A stretch of DNA of 64,000 nucleotides from assembly GCA_940671915.1 (NCBI GenBank), contig CALNVZ010003429.1, positions 21,990,717 through 22,054,716 of the forward strand, read 5' to 3'. Positions 25,721 through 38,689 of this stretch are shown here, piece by piece (positions within the stretch are counted from its first letter, which is position 1; each line of letters opens with the position of its first letter). This DNA comes from Paracentrotus lividus. Lineage: Eukaryota > Echinodermata > Echinoidea > Camarodonta > Echinidae. The notes beneath the pieces are model-generated. The model made no database searches. It saw only the letters and a program-made list of their open reading frames with translations, and was not told the DNA's origin. The position numbers and the translations under genes are program-made.

Positions 25721-26399
25721 CTTTCTCTTTATTTTTATTGCTTTTGGCTCTCCAATAATGTCTTCTATTTTTGTCTGTCTGTCTGTCTGTCTCATTATAT
25801 ATTACATAATTCACTTTAAATCCAATGATACAAAGATGCACCCCTTCTCTTTTTGCAACCAATTTCCTGAATCTCACGAGCGCGTGCCCCCCCCCCCCAC
25901 ACTTTCAACCCTAGTCCTCCTTCCTTTCCATTCTATTTAAAATAAATCCAGCATTGAACCGATGGAGATGAAAAGTGTACAGAAAACTAAACCATGATTC
26001 TAGTCTGCAAGGACAGACTAGTCAAGCTTTCTTTAGGCTTTGTCAAGAGATTTATAATGTAGTTTTATCATTCAGACCCATTCAGACCCTTTGAAATGCT
26101 TATGTGGTTGACAAAGATAAAACAGTGTGCCCGTAAGCTATAGGGACAGATAGAGTGCACGGAAGGCCAACGGTATATCAGTCACATCACGATTACAGTC
26201 CCTTTTGCCGGTCTAACCTAACGCTCACCAATTCACCCCTGTAGCATGCACACAATAAAAGGCCATGAGTCAGTGAAGCACCGTAGCTTCTGCGGATGAT
26301 CCCCTCATGACCGGCTTACGAAGCTATCTTAGTCTGTTTCGTTCCGCTATACCTGTTCTAGTGCCAGCCAGAGAGAAGCAATATGAATTCCTGTCTTCG

Positions 26400-27150
26400 T
26401 CTGCCAACATCTGATATCAAAGTATAAATCAAAGAAGGCCCGTGGGGGTTTCCGAACTGTCTACTCCTCTTGCTTGGATTAAAGAGATACCTGGATTGTA
26501 TCTTTGATTTCCTGAAACCTAGTTCTTCTGTTGATATCTTCTGGAGTAATTGTTCATATTTGAGGTGCTCGTCAGGAGTTGGGCAGATTATCAACAAAAA
26601 TTATTTTGGTTTGAAGTACATTGTAGATTTGGTGACTTCATGAAGATGTTACTTCTACATTATTTCAACATCAGATATTGAATTAAATTGGAAGGATCCC
26701 TTGAGGTTTCTAACTACATGTATGTGTGCCACTTCTTTGGATTGAATAGATACTTGGATTTTCAGTATCATATATTTTCTGAAGTCTGGCTCTTCTCTGA
26801 TTAATAGTTTATATGCCGTTCTCCTTAGAAATTTGGCAGATCATCAACAAAAGTTATTTTGGATCAAGCTAAATATGTCAACAATATGAAGAATAATAGT
26901 TGTGTCATCTATATCACACTTTCTACCCTGTTTCAACATCAGAAATTGAATTAAATTTGAGAAGTTATTTGAGGATTCTATTTCTAACTCTAGGTTTACT
27001 TGGATTAAACAGATACGTCAATTGCACACCAGGATGAACCTTTGATTTCCTGAAACCGGGTTCTTTTCTTTTTGAATTAGAGAAATCTTCAACTTCCTCT
27101 CCAGAAGTTGGGCCGATCATCAACAAGTATTTTTTGGGTGTGAAGTAGAG
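26400..27150. repeat. Tandem array, about 250-290 bp x 3
   Basis: Units share CTTGGATTAAASAGATAC, TTTGATTTCCTGAAACC, GTTGGGCMGATYATCAACAA and TATTTTGG. Confidence 0.85.
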
Positions 27151-27175
27151 CGGTTATCTAAGTAACCGCTCTACT
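27144..27175. repeat. Perfect 13-bp-arm hairpin
   Basis: AGTAGAGCGGTTA, six-base loop, TAACCGCTCTACT. It sits at the end of the tandem array. No poly-T or gene context makes a terminator role unlikely in an animal intron. Confidence 0.85.
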
Positions 27176-27941
27176 CCGAGATCAGTTGTAGGCCTACCAT
27201 TTGAAATTATTTGCCACTAGCCTTGAAACTTCTGAAGATCTTCGTGTGGTTGTGTTTCTGTCTTCAATACATAGTCTTACTCCAAATGTTGCCTCTGGTT
27301 TGGAAATGTTTTGATTTTGATTCTCTTGATGCAATCCTGAAACATCTTTGATAAATTGAAGAAAAAAAACTTTGACGTACTGAACGTAGAAGTTTCTAGA
27401 GTTGCATATCATTGTGAGTGTAAAGATCATGATGCCTTTAAACTTGTGATGACTTTATGGAGATACACATTTATTTGACAGAGTAGGATTCCTTTGAGCC
27501 TGTGATGATATCAAAAGTTGATTAATATGAGCATGATGAGGACTATACTTGAGTTTATGAAAGTTTTTAAGTTTTAGCAACATGGGCACTATGAGGATCG
27601 CGTGCTTGGTGCTTGGAATTGAGTTTAACATGAAATACATGAATGGATTGGACCATAGGCTGAAAGAACATTAAGATTTGAAACTCTGTGCAGACTGTAC
27701 TCAATTACAAGACTAAAGGTTGTGAAAAATTGCAAAGTGTTTAACACATAGTTGTGAACAGAGACCACCCGTACACTTCATGAAATGCATATGAATGGAA
27801 GAACATAAAAACTTGTGGACAAATTCATAATTAATTTCTGAAAGTATTTAAAGTATTAACAAACATGGGTGTGAAGAAGGATCGTCTGCAAAACAAGTGG
27901 CATTACTTTATTGATTGCTTCTTTCATTGTCTCACATACAG

Positions 27942-28015
27942 CCGGCTACCGTCAACAGAGGGCGGTAATGAAGTCACCGTCAGCGGACGCAAGAAACTCC
28001 CCACAATTAAACCAG
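27942..28015 (+). CDS. PTK2: FAK exon c: linker before the YAEI site
   Basis: Encodes (S)RLPSTEGGNEVTVSGRKK then LPTIKP and the first base of a glycine codon. The acceptor is ACATACAG and the donor GTATGT. The sequence is poorly conserved, as this linker is in other FAKs, so the call rests on phase agreement with the exons on both sides (2 at entry, 1 at exit), on splice sites and on position. It follows an intron of about 13 kb. The basic RKK cluster and LP motifs resemble the vertebrate linker in composition only. Confidence 0.78.
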
Positions 28016-28149
28016 GTATGTTGAATCAGAATAGTTATACTTTTTCTTTTGAATAAGCAAAAAGTTAATAAATACCTTATATAAAAAAAACATTTGGGAA
28101 TCATTTTGTTTAAATACTCTGTTGAGTTGCTGACTTTGACAGTATACCC

Positions 28150-28242
28150 CCCCCCCCCCGACAACTACCCCATCCAAAGATCTATCCCTATCTACATCTT
28201 ACCCTTTTCTGGGGGTAGTTGTCCAGAGGTAATTGTTCTGAT
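28150..28242. repeat. Short foldback with GACAACTACCCC arms, copy 2
   Basis: CGACAACTACCCCATCC, a CTACATCTTACCC middle, then GGGGGTAGTTGTCC; related to 6535-6650. Confidence 0.7.
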
Positions 28243-28348
28243 GTGCCCCCTCCCTCCATAAACTTTATGTCTGGATCCCCAAATGTACAAAACTTAAAAA
28301 TTAAGGAAGGGAATATTCATTCTGAACCACCTTCATATATAGTGTATG

Positions 28349-28475
28349 TACTGTACCGCCTGAGATCAACATCACGGCTGATTGCAATCGATTGAATGCA
28401 GTTGTACACAAAGTGAATGGGGATGATGTCATTTGATTACAATCAACTGTGACGTTGATCTCAGGCGGTACTGTA
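28349..28475. mobile_element. 127-bp hairpin element with TACTGTACCGCC ends
   Basis: Arms TACTGTACCGCCTGAGATCA and complement, extended inward by GATTGCAATC and GATTACAATC. Stem about 38 bp with few mismatches. Confidence 0.8.
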
Positions 28476-28659
28476 TGAAAACAGATAGGTACTAGCGTTT
28501 TTCTCATGGGTTAGATTTGTGTCAAATATCAAATGGAAGGAACCTGTGCCAGCCAAATGGCCAGTGGGAAAACTAAGCGATCCATACCGCGATAAAGCTA
28601 TATTCCTAATTCCTAGGCTTTGATGCCTCCTCCCATCTCCCTGTTAAGATAATACATTT

Positions 28660-28985
28660 CAAACATGTTTTCCTTCCTCACACAGTCAAATTACTTTTTA
28701 CGATCTCGAACAGACCCCCTTCTTTTGCAAATTCCAAAGATCAATTCCAAAAAGTGTGAACAAACTATTGCAGGTCCCAAAATTTGGAATGGTTTTCCTC
28801 TTGAAATTCGTTCTTGTACAACAGTTCAAACATTTAAGAATAAATTGAAGACATATTTGTTCTCCCTCTGGTCTGTTTATACTAAGAAGTAAGAATGTCA
28901 CCTTTCTTACTGTTGTGATTTGGGTTTTTTATGTGAAGCGCCTTGAGCAAATTTATATGGGAGGGCGCTATAGAACAATATGTTA
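28660..28985 (+). mobile_element. LINE 3' end (non-LTR retrotransposon), 5'-truncated
   Basis: A 75-codon frame (28665-28892) has the typical tail of a LINE reverse-transcriptase protein: RSRTDPLLL, GPKIWNGFPLEIRS, TFKNKLKTYLF. It is followed by a 3' region with AAGCGCCTTGAGCAA and GGGCGCTATAGAACA and a TTATTATT end, a pattern common to L2/CR1-like elements of marine invertebrates. Only the last piece is present; severe 5' truncation is usual for LINEs. The exact clade is uncertain. Confidence 0.8.
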
Positions 28986-29010
28986 TTATTGGATACTGAG
29001 AGCTATTGAA

Positions 29011-29280
29011 CATCTCCTGTCATCAGCCAGTAGATAAAAGAAGATCAGAGCGGTCCACACCTTTGTGAATCTTTATTTGTTAGTTCACAGGTTTGAATGC
29101 TTCAAATCTTGCCCACGGTCATCTCCTGTCATCAGCCAGTAGATAAAAAGAAGATCAGAGCGGTCCACACCTTTGTGAATCTTTATTTGTTAGTTTCCAG
29201 GTTTAGTTCACAGGTTTGAATGCTTCAAGATTAAATCTTGACCATGGTCACCTCCTGTCATCATATGGTTGATAAGAGAA
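29011..29280. repeat. Tandem duplication, about 110 bp x 2, high identity
   Basis: CATCTCCTGTCATCAGCCAG to CACAGGTTTGAATGCTTCAA is repeated with very few changes, and a third, broken start (CACCTCCTGTCATCA) follows. More recent than the other arrays. Confidence 0.9.
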
Positions 29281-30749
29281 AGGGATACCTTTTTCTCTCA
29301 TCTCCATCTTCCGTCCTGCCTCGATTATCATCCTAAGGCTTCCTTTCAAAAGGTTGTGGCATTGATTTGCCAAGGGGTATTTAAAAAAGTTTAAATCAAA
29401 CTGTAAATTCCAAGTATCCCTGCAATCGTCCGATCAATGTAATCTCTACCAGTCATATTATACGTTAAATCCTGCTTGCGCTTTGGCACTTTTCATATGA
29501 TTTGAAGTCTGACTTCTTGTGATCCTCCCCTGCTCTTTGATGATTCCACAATCCGACATGAAGCAACATAGTCAAAGTCGTCAGACCCCCTAAGCAAGAT
29601 CTGTGAAGAAAGATTCCGCATTTAATTTGATTGAATGATGTTTTATATTTGTTACTTATACATGTAGTTAAGTTACCCCAAAATGAATATTTTATGTTTC
29701 TCCATATCATCCTAGGCTTCCTTTAAAAAAAGTTGAGACATTGATTAACACATGTCTGCTCTTAATTTGATAACTGTACAATGCAATGCAACATGAAAGG
29801 ATAGGAGTAACTTCATTCCAGATGATGATGATGTTACAATGTATGATGCTATCCCTGGGTAATAGTATCATTGTTATCATGCCCGGGAGCAGGATGCTGT
29901 TCATGTTTGTTCTTCTGTTTTAAGAAGATGACAATCTTCATAAATGTTCAAAGGTCCAGATGAAGTTTAAAAAGGGGCATCATTTTGAAATTTCTGGAGC
30001 TCTAACTCAAGACAATGCTTAAAAACAGCAGGCTTCAAATTTGAATTGCAGCCCCCCAAATCTGAAATAGACCCATAGATAATTGTTAAAAAATTGCCAC
30101 TCACTTTTTCTTTAAAAAAAAAGAGGGGGGGGGGGCTTGATTTGAATCATTGTTCTGGATAAATAAAGTGAAGAAAGAAACAGGACTCCAGTCATTATTG
30201 TCCCAGAACTACATGAATTAAAACATTCAATTATTAAACAAAGTGTTGTAGCCACATTTTCTAAAAGCAATTTTTGTGTTTGTTTTGTTTTGTTTGTTTG
30301 TTGTTGTGGTTGTTTTTTTTGTTTTTTTTGTTTTGTTTTGTTTTTTTTTTGGGGGGGGGGGGCTTGATTTCAATCATTGTCCTGGATACGCCCGAGGTTA
30401 GATATTGCAGGTGTCGATCCAGGGTTCCTCAAGGGATAGAGATAAGGCAAGTATGAAGAGAGATTTATGAAACTCCTTTAGGGCCACTGATTCATTTCCA
30501 AGTGAGAAAACAGTATGGGGTCAGCAAAGTGTCACACCATTATTGTTGTGCCCCTACTATCCTCGGGCTTGTAGCCTCCGGGGCAAAAGGGGGGTGGGAA
30601 CGTATAAATGAACGCTAGTAAATTTTTTTATTATTTTATTTTAGCTTGTTCATTACCCCTACTTTCCTTTGCTTGAAATTTATTCATATCTCTTATTCGT
30701 TGTTGTCCATAATTCTTACTTCATTACATTCCGTTTGCTAATCCATTAG

Positions 30750-30907
30750 GTGGTCTATCTGACGACTATGCAGAGATCGTTGATGATGACGACTATGCCA
30801 TGCCGGCGGCGAAGGACTACGAGATATCCCGGGAGCTGGTCACTCTCGTCGAGACCATCGGGCAGGGCCAGTTTGGAGATGTCCATAAAGGCATCTATAT
30901 CGACCAG
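30750..30907 (+). CDS. PTK2: FAK exon d: YAEI autophosphorylation site and glycine loop
   Basis: Encodes GLSDDYAEIVDDDDYAMP, then AAKDYEISRELVTLVETIGQ and GQFGDVHKGIYIDQ. DDYAEI corresponds to human FAK around Tyr397, the autophosphorylation site that recruits the SH2 domain of Src-family kinases. GQGQFGDV is the ATP-binding glycine-rich loop at the start of the kinase domain. The acceptor is ATTAG, the donor GTAAGA; the exon ends in phase 0. Base composition is clearly more GC-rich than the flanking introns. A partial tandem copy of the 3' half follows 197 bp downstream. Confidence 0.96.
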
Positions 30908-31017
30908 GTAAGAGGGCAGTTCTACAGAATCAATCAAGGGTCTGAAATAATCACTTGTTCCTCCTAAAATTGGCAACAATATCATGATTATTATATTGTA
31001 ATTGTTGAAATATATGC

Positions 31018-31104
31018 ATGAAATCCTTGGAGCTTGTCACTCTGGTGGAGACCATTGGACAGGGCCAGTTTGGAGACGTCCATAAAGGCATCTATATCGA
31101 CCAG
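31018..31104 (+). repeat. Partial tandem copy of FAK exon d (glycine loop)
   Basis: Repeats the last 25 codons of the preceding FAK exon plus its donor and about 100 bp of intron, at a period of 197 bp. Over 31030-31104 I count six base differences from the real exon, all synonymous, so it still reads ELVTLVETIGQGQFGDVHKG and on to IYIDQ. The donor is GTAACA. No pyrimidine tract precedes it; the only nearby acceptor is the AG at 31031-31032, which would give a 72-bp in-frame exon. It could be a weak alternative exon, a neutral duplicate, or an allelic copy brought in by assembly. Confidence 0.85.
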
Positions 31105-32502
31105 GTAACAGGATAGTTGTACAGAATCTTTGAAAATTCAGTAATTAATCACCTTTTCTATATAGCCAAAATAACATTATATTGTTTTGACTAATATGTC
31201 TCATACATTTACATGTTTTTTTGTTGTTTTTTTGTGTGTGTTGTAGCTCCTTCTGCCGACATAACGTACATTATTTCCGGAATGTGTTTCCTAACTTTAC
31301 TTTAATAGTTACATATTAAATCGTAAATGGCAATAGAAAAATTTGAAATAATAGTCTTAATATCTCACATATTCCAGTAGCATATTCAGCCTTATGTCAC
31401 ACAGTTGAAAGTATCGGCCCATGTCCAAACCCAACAGAGCTGCTGTTCTGCCCTGACAATTGGCCTGCACAATCTACTCACATTGCAAATCCTTTTTCCA
31501 CGCTTTAAAAAAAAATCACATTCAATGCTTGTATCAGTTAGCATTCTTTCTGGAATATGTTACCCTATATTTGGTGTTACATCCTTCAGTTACATGATAA
31601 GCAAAGGCAAAAATCAGTTGAAATAATAGGATGACTCCATAGTTTCAATATCCAACAAATGTGATCTTTTCCGCTACTGCAAACGATGCTACTTGTGGAC
31701 ACGTACATAAACCGGGAGTTTCATGATCCAATAGAGCAGGGTAGGGTTTCATAGAAGCGCAGTATCGGATTAGCGATTGATACGGTAATTAATCTAAAAC
31801 GGAAGCTATAGATACTGGCGATTAATTTCAAAGCCAAGATTACTAATGAATTGGCTAGTAATAGCCTGGTATACATGTTTCTACATTGAAGCTGGTTAAT
31901 TATAAAGTGACCATTCATGGTCTCAAATTACATGCGGTTTTCAGAACCATCGAAAAAATAATGTGGGGGCAAACTTATACCGGTATGTATGTTTGGTGTG
32001 TGTATTTGACCCGGTGGTTCAAAAGTACTATTAAGTCACAAAGGAACAGAACATATAGCAGAAGAAAATTGAACTATATTGTACAAGTGTTTGATAAAAT
32101 TGGAAAGCATGGAATCTCTACATCTACATACATGTAGTTCCATATAATATGTATATAAAACCAAAAAAACATGCTCAAATATGCTTATTTTCTTTTTATG
32201 AACGTAGATTATGTAAACCATAAGCTATAAATTGGGGGTGTGTTTTATATGGACGGTTATCTCTAAAGTTAATGTTTTAATTGTTATTAAAAATAAAATC
32301 AATTCAAAACATTTCATTTTTTTTCTCTATATAATCTATTGAAACTTGAGATCAATTCAAAGAGAAATCATAAGGAAAAAAAGAACATAATATTCAAAAA
32401 AGAATTTCAAACAGCAGATGGAATGCCTCATAATCTTCCTTACAGAAACATAACATTTACAGGTACCAAGGTCAAAGTCACAATTCATTGTAATGAATAT
32501 AT

Positions 32503-32663
32503 CGTCGGCTTGGAGCCAGAAGGGCGCTATTGCAGATCAAGGATGTTCCGTTTGGAGCCAGAAGGGCGCTATTACCATTGACTTTGTGCAGTATTAGCGC
32601 CCTTATGGCTCTCAACGGAACATCTATAAGATGCAATAACGCCCTTATGGCTCCCAACAGACG
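32503..32663. mobile_element. 161-bp foldback element, copy 1
   Basis: Arms CGTCGGCTTGGAGCCAGAAG and complement of CGTCTGTTGGGAGCCATAAG; inner words AGGGCGCTATTR and GATGTTCCGTT also pair. The copy at 48526-48686 has the same length. Confidence 0.85.
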
Positions 32664-34997
32664 ATATGCAAAGTTGAAAAGCATGGGGACTTGGCACACA
32701 TTTTATTCTTTTGTTTTCAAAATGCCCAAAATGTGTTATTGTCGAAGACCTTTTAAAAAGCAATGTCTGATGAAAAGCACCTGACTGTTCTGTATTAGTT
32801 CATGTAGGTTAATGCAATTACCCAGTCATTTTCTTTTCTTTCTTTTTTTCTTCATTTTCTGAGTTCAGATTCCATTTTTCTGGCAAACATATTTTTCTAT
32901 TTTTTTTATAATCTCTTGTTTGTGACTAAACTAACATTCACCTTTAGATTAGTACAGACCTTGCCAAGTTTTTGAACTTTTGATAATTTTATCGGCATTG
33001 TCGGATCTGACAGGAACATGGGCGTGTTATCCAAGAAATAATGTAGTTTTGTGGAAGAATGAGATTATTATACAGTGTGTGAAGGGATATTATGTATGAA
33101 ATTATTTTTGTTCATAGGGATCAGTTATTTTTATACCAAATGACATCCCTTTGTCGTTTTGAACATGGGCTGACATACTTAATCTTCTTGAAAAGTATGT
33201 AGGGCCTATAAGGACTAACTTTTTTTTTCTTTGGATACTTTGCTGCACTTAATATTATACCTCTCATTTTAGTGAATTTTTTTTTGTACCAAGGTACATG
33301 TAGAGCGTAAATGATGTTTTATAAGTAGGAAATAATCACTAAAACTCTTGGATCTACATGTATTTCTGTTGCAGTACAATATGAAATTAATTTATAAGAA
33401 GATTTCAATGGAACTAATCATTTGATTCACTAAATTGGCAACACAAAGAGGTGTTTGTAATGACTACATTGTATTTCTATACTTTGGCAGTTTTGTATTT
33501 ATTTATTGGTGTACATATATAAATTTTAGGAAGAAATATTTCTTCAAAGGAAGTGAGATGAGACGAGAATGTAAATTTGGTGTAATTTTGAGAAGGAAGA
33601 ACTAATTTGATAAAAAAAGGATATTAAAGCTGGTGTATAGTGTTGGGAGAAGGAAAATTTTAATTTGGATTCACAGTTAGATAATATGAAAGACTGAATC
33701 CTATAACTGTAACAAAGGAAGTTATATTACATAGAATCTCGTTTTAATGTCTTTATTTCACGATATTATAGTATAAAAAAGATAAGTCGGGGATCCGACA
33801 CATCTTTGTGTGCGCTAGGCGTTCACATGGAAAACCAATGGGGATTCTCTCGTGTGGATGATACACACAGACCGCTTCGCTCCATTCATGCGAGGAGTTC
33901 GGGGGACTGGACAACCCAGCAAAGGTCTCAAAACCGTTACAAATTGTGTTCGGATTCAAACATTTCATTGAAATTCACCGGAAATCGTGAAAGGAATATC
34001 ACAAAACCTCTCACACATGTCTTGTAGTGCAATGTGAACAACATGAGACTATATTTAATCAGTTTTATGCAGATTTTTTTTTTTTAACCAAAACTATACA
34101 CCAGGTTTAAAGACAAATAAAGACACAATTGGTGTGAATTTGAAAAGGAAAGACTGAAGATTTGTTAGACCTCTGGACAAATCTGTAGGTTTACTAGATA
34201 AAGCTTCCAGAACAGCATTTGTGTACAATGTAACTGACATTTGACAGATTTTGAGAAAAGTCCCTGGCATTGCATTAAAATTACCTAAAATATAATTCAG
34301 ACGTGATTGACTGACATGGATGTTTACCCGCATCTAAACAGTAGCTTATTATCTCAAAATCTGATGTTTATCATTTATCCCGCAAGTCTGTTTCTGGCAC
34401 GTCATCTTTTGTTTTTTATCAATTCTATTTTGTCTCCGCGGCAGGAAGCAATTACTTTCTCAGAATGACAGAGAATGTTCTCTTCATTCTGTCTCATTCT
34501 ATTTTCCTGTCATCCCAGTAGATCCCACTTGTTCTTGTGCCAAATTTACTCCTCATCTTTTACTTTTCACCTTTTAATTTTGGAAATATTTTTATGCATA
34601 AACTTTACATACAATACATTTAATTTCATCAACTTGATTAGACTTTTAATGATGTCCCATAGTTTATTTACTTTTCATGAAGGATTTTAAATTAATGATG
34701 ATTGCAGATACTTTATCTACACATTAGAGTTTGTTTTGATTTTCCAGCATGGATCTCTTCCAATAAAGCTATTTTATTCATACATGTAGCAGTTTTCCTT
34801 TTAAAATATAGACTACAAGTATGTACAACTAAAATGTACATACATACATGTATCGTTCAGAAATTTCTTACTACTTGTTGTCGTTAAGATGAAGGTGACC
34901 ATAACCGTGCACCAATGAAAGTGCAAATCTGATTCTGCCTCAATTTTTTTCTATCTTTACCTCTCTTGCTTATTTTTGTTTTCTTTCATTTTTGAGT

Positions 34998-35066
34998 CTC
35001 TCTCTCTCTCTCTCTCTCTGTCTCTGTCTCTCTCTCTTGTCTGTCGGTCTCTCTCGCTCTTTCTTG
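34998..35066. repeat. (CT)n microsatellite
   Basis: CTCTCTCTCT runs with occasional TG, followed by TCTTTCTTG words. Confidence 0.9.
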
Positions 35067-35502
35067 TACATGTACATGTCTTTCTTTGTCATGTCTCTCT
35101 TTCTTGTTCTCTCTCATAACCATATGCTTGTATGGTGTACTTGAACTAAAAATAAACCTGTCAGTGTCCATTCCTCCCTCCTCGAACTCATCAGTACGAA
35201 GAAAGGAAATTGATAAATTACACTCGATCATCCCCCCTCGTCCTACGGCTGAGAGTTCAAAGAAAAACAAGGGTTTAACTTGCACTGATAATTAGTTGCG
35301 TCAAACCTACATTTTTGTCAATTTGAAGCTAATGAGGGAGAAATTAACAGAAAGAAAGATGTATGGCATTTGTTTAAATAGGGAGGCTTTCCTTTAAAAT
35401 TCCAAATGTATTCTGAATGGATTGTGTACATGTTTTCTGTAAGATGGAAACAAAACTTTGCATGATGATGCATACAAAACTCATCTATTTATACCTTTCT
35501 CC

Positions 35503-36091
35503 TTAAAGGGGACCAATACCCAAGGAAATACTAATTTTTATAAGAAAGAGCACAATCAGAGGAGCAATTTAAAAAAAGTTTCATCAAAATCGGTTATAAA
35601 ATAAGAAAGTTATGGAGGTTTGAAAAGTCTCGTTTTACCTTCTATGGGGATCCTCAAACTGGCAACATCGGCTTCAAAATGGCCGATTTTATGGACAACT
35701 CTCCATTGGTTTTGTACACAAATTTTCAGATTTTTCCCATTTTCTTTCAAAATATGTCTTACCTCCTTCTGAGCTCAACATATGGTGTGTGAAATATATT
35801 TTCCCATGACATATTTTGAGCTCAGAAGTAAATAAGACATATTTTGAAAGAAAACGGGGAAAATCTGAAAATTTGTGTACAAAACCAATGGAGAGTTGTC
35901 CATAAAATCGGCCATTTTGAAGCTGATGTTGCCAATTTGAGGATCCCCATAGAAGGTAAAACGAGACTTTTCAAACTTCCATAACTCTCTTATTTTATAA
36001 CCGATTTTGATGAAACCTTTTTTAAATTGCTCCTCTCATTATTCTCTTTCCTATGAAAGTGATTATTTCCTTGGGTATTGGTTTCCTTTAA
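35503..36091. mobile_element. TTAA-flanked long hairpin element family C
   Basis: 589 bp, almost entirely two inverted arms of about 250 bp meeting near 35795. Ends are TTAA-AGGGGACCAATACCC and GGGTATTGGTTTCCT-TTAA. TTAA at both edges is the piggyBac-type target. No coding sequence. A transcript through it would form a very long duplex. Confidence 0.88.
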
Positions 36092-36311
36092 CCCCCCCCC
36101 CCCCTTTTTTAAAGAAATAAACATTTTTCACACTTGATTTTGTGAACTGGTTTGAATAAAAACCAGTTTAGGTGTGTAGATGACAACATGGTCTTAGTTA
36201 TTTCATTGTAAAGGAACTTTTTTCTCTCTCGTGAAAATGTATGTTTATGCAAGAAGTTTTCTTATTTGATAATTCCTTTCATTTTTATTCCATTTTGATA
36301 TCATTTTGCAG

Positions 36312-36393
36312 GATGAAAAGGTAGAGGTTGCTGTAAAGACATGTAAGGTAGAGAGCACACAAGCATTGGGAGAGAGGTTCTTAGAAGAAGCAT
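36312..36393 (+). CDS. PTK2: FAK exon e: VAVK lysine and helix C
   Basis: Encodes DEKVEVAVKTCKVESTQALG then ERFLEEA and the first base of a tyrosine codon. AVK carries the ATP-anchoring lysine (human FAK Lys454) and FLEEA the helix C glutamate that pairs with it. The acceptor is TTTTGCAG, the donor GTAAGT, phase 0 to phase 1. The loop between strands 2 and 3 is short compared with human FAK. It lies about 220 bp after a large TTAA-flanked hairpin element. Confidence 0.95.
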
Positions 36394-37813
<1,420 letters not shown>

Positions 37814-37828
37814 TAAAACCTTCAGTTG

Positions 37829-38337
37829 TTAAAGGGGAAGTTCACCCTGGGTTTAATTTGGTTTTAAAAAATGCAGAAAAATAAAAGAAAAATATGAGTG
37901 AAGGTTTGGAGAAAATCGACCAAAAAACGATGAAGTTATGAATATTCAAAGTTTTGATTCTGTGGCGTCACACGCGAGCAGATCTCCTTTATGTTATGTA
38001 GTGTAAATTCCATAAAATGTCATTTTTTTTCAGAAGAAATTATTTATGTCACCTGTGCGGTCGATATACATGTACCATCAAACATATGTTCATATACATG
38101 ACTATATCAAATTGACCCATTCCTTTATCAAGAACCATGAAAAAAAGACAAATTTATGGAATTTACATACACAACCAATTGGAGAACTGCTCGCACGTGA
38201 CGTCACAGAATCAAAACTTTAAATATTCATAACTTCGCTATTTTTTGGTCGATTTTCTTCAAACTTTCACTAATTTTTCTATTATTTTTCTTCATTTCTT
38301 AAGACCAATAAAATTCCAGGGTGAACCTCCCCTTTAA
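37829..38337. mobile_element. TTAA-flanked hairpin element family D, copy 1
   Basis: 509 bp with TTAA at both edges and ends AGGGGAAGTTCACCCTGG / CCAGGGTGAACCTCCCCT. Arms pair over about 200 bp (AAAATATGAGTGAAGG, TGACGTCACAGAATCAAAAC and their partners). Starts 21 bases after a FAK donor site. Copy 2 at 58299-58798. Confidence 0.88.
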
Positions 38338-38689
38338 TATAAAGTGCCCCTTTATTTTTGCTAAGCCCCCCAACAGTAGATAAATTAATGCAATTGATAC
38401 AAGCATTTTAGATACAGTACCATGTTTCTTTTAAATCTAAATCTTCATTAGGTTTTCCAGAGTACTTTATGGAAGTTGTATTTTGACACAAACTTTATAA
38501 CTCATAGTCTTATGCATCGACTTGTATTAATATATAAATTTTGCAGTGTTGAATATCTTGGACAAAATGAAAAGTTCCCCATATTTTATTATACACATGT
38601 TGAGGTTGAATTATACAAATAGTTGATTGCACACAATTCCAAAACATTTTTGGAGAGTATATCCCAATATGTAGGTCTCAAACTTCAAA

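Larger units (their letters stand above)
14860..27941. other. Large FAK intron filled with repeats
   Basis: A 13-kb intron. It contains elements H (copy 1), A (copy 1), B (copy 3), a GCTGCACTAG foldback, a small GGGGGAT hairpin, a second 325-bp dispersed repeat, a GTGGTC foldback, several tandem arrays and pyrimidine-rich tracts at 24590-24660 and 25560-25720. The stretch 26100-26350 is richer in GC than its surroundings, but I can assign nothing to it. No exon was found. Confidence 0.65.
28016..30749. other. FAK intron with LINE fragment and repeats
   Basis: Contains a GACAACTACCCC foldback, a GTACCGCC hairpin, a LINE 3' end, a tandem duplication, and two similar poly-G pieces followed by CTTGATTT-AATCATTG at 30120 and 30348. 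The remainder shows nothing recognisable. Confidence 0.7.
30908..36311. other. FAK intron between glycine-loop and VAVK exons
   Basis: Holds the partial copy of the glycine-loop exon, a 161-bp foldback, a (CT)n run at 34999-35060 and a large TTAA hairpin. The region 31300-32480 and 32800-34980 shows no coding sequence or repeat I can name. Confidence 0.7.

Noticed and set aside
25530-25940. 136-residue open frame rich in Ser/Leu/Pro
   Set aside because: Product of a CT-rich tract.
33780-34027. More GC-rich stretch with a 73-residue frame
   Set aside because: No splice sites in agreement with FAK phases, no known motif, no repeat partner in the window.
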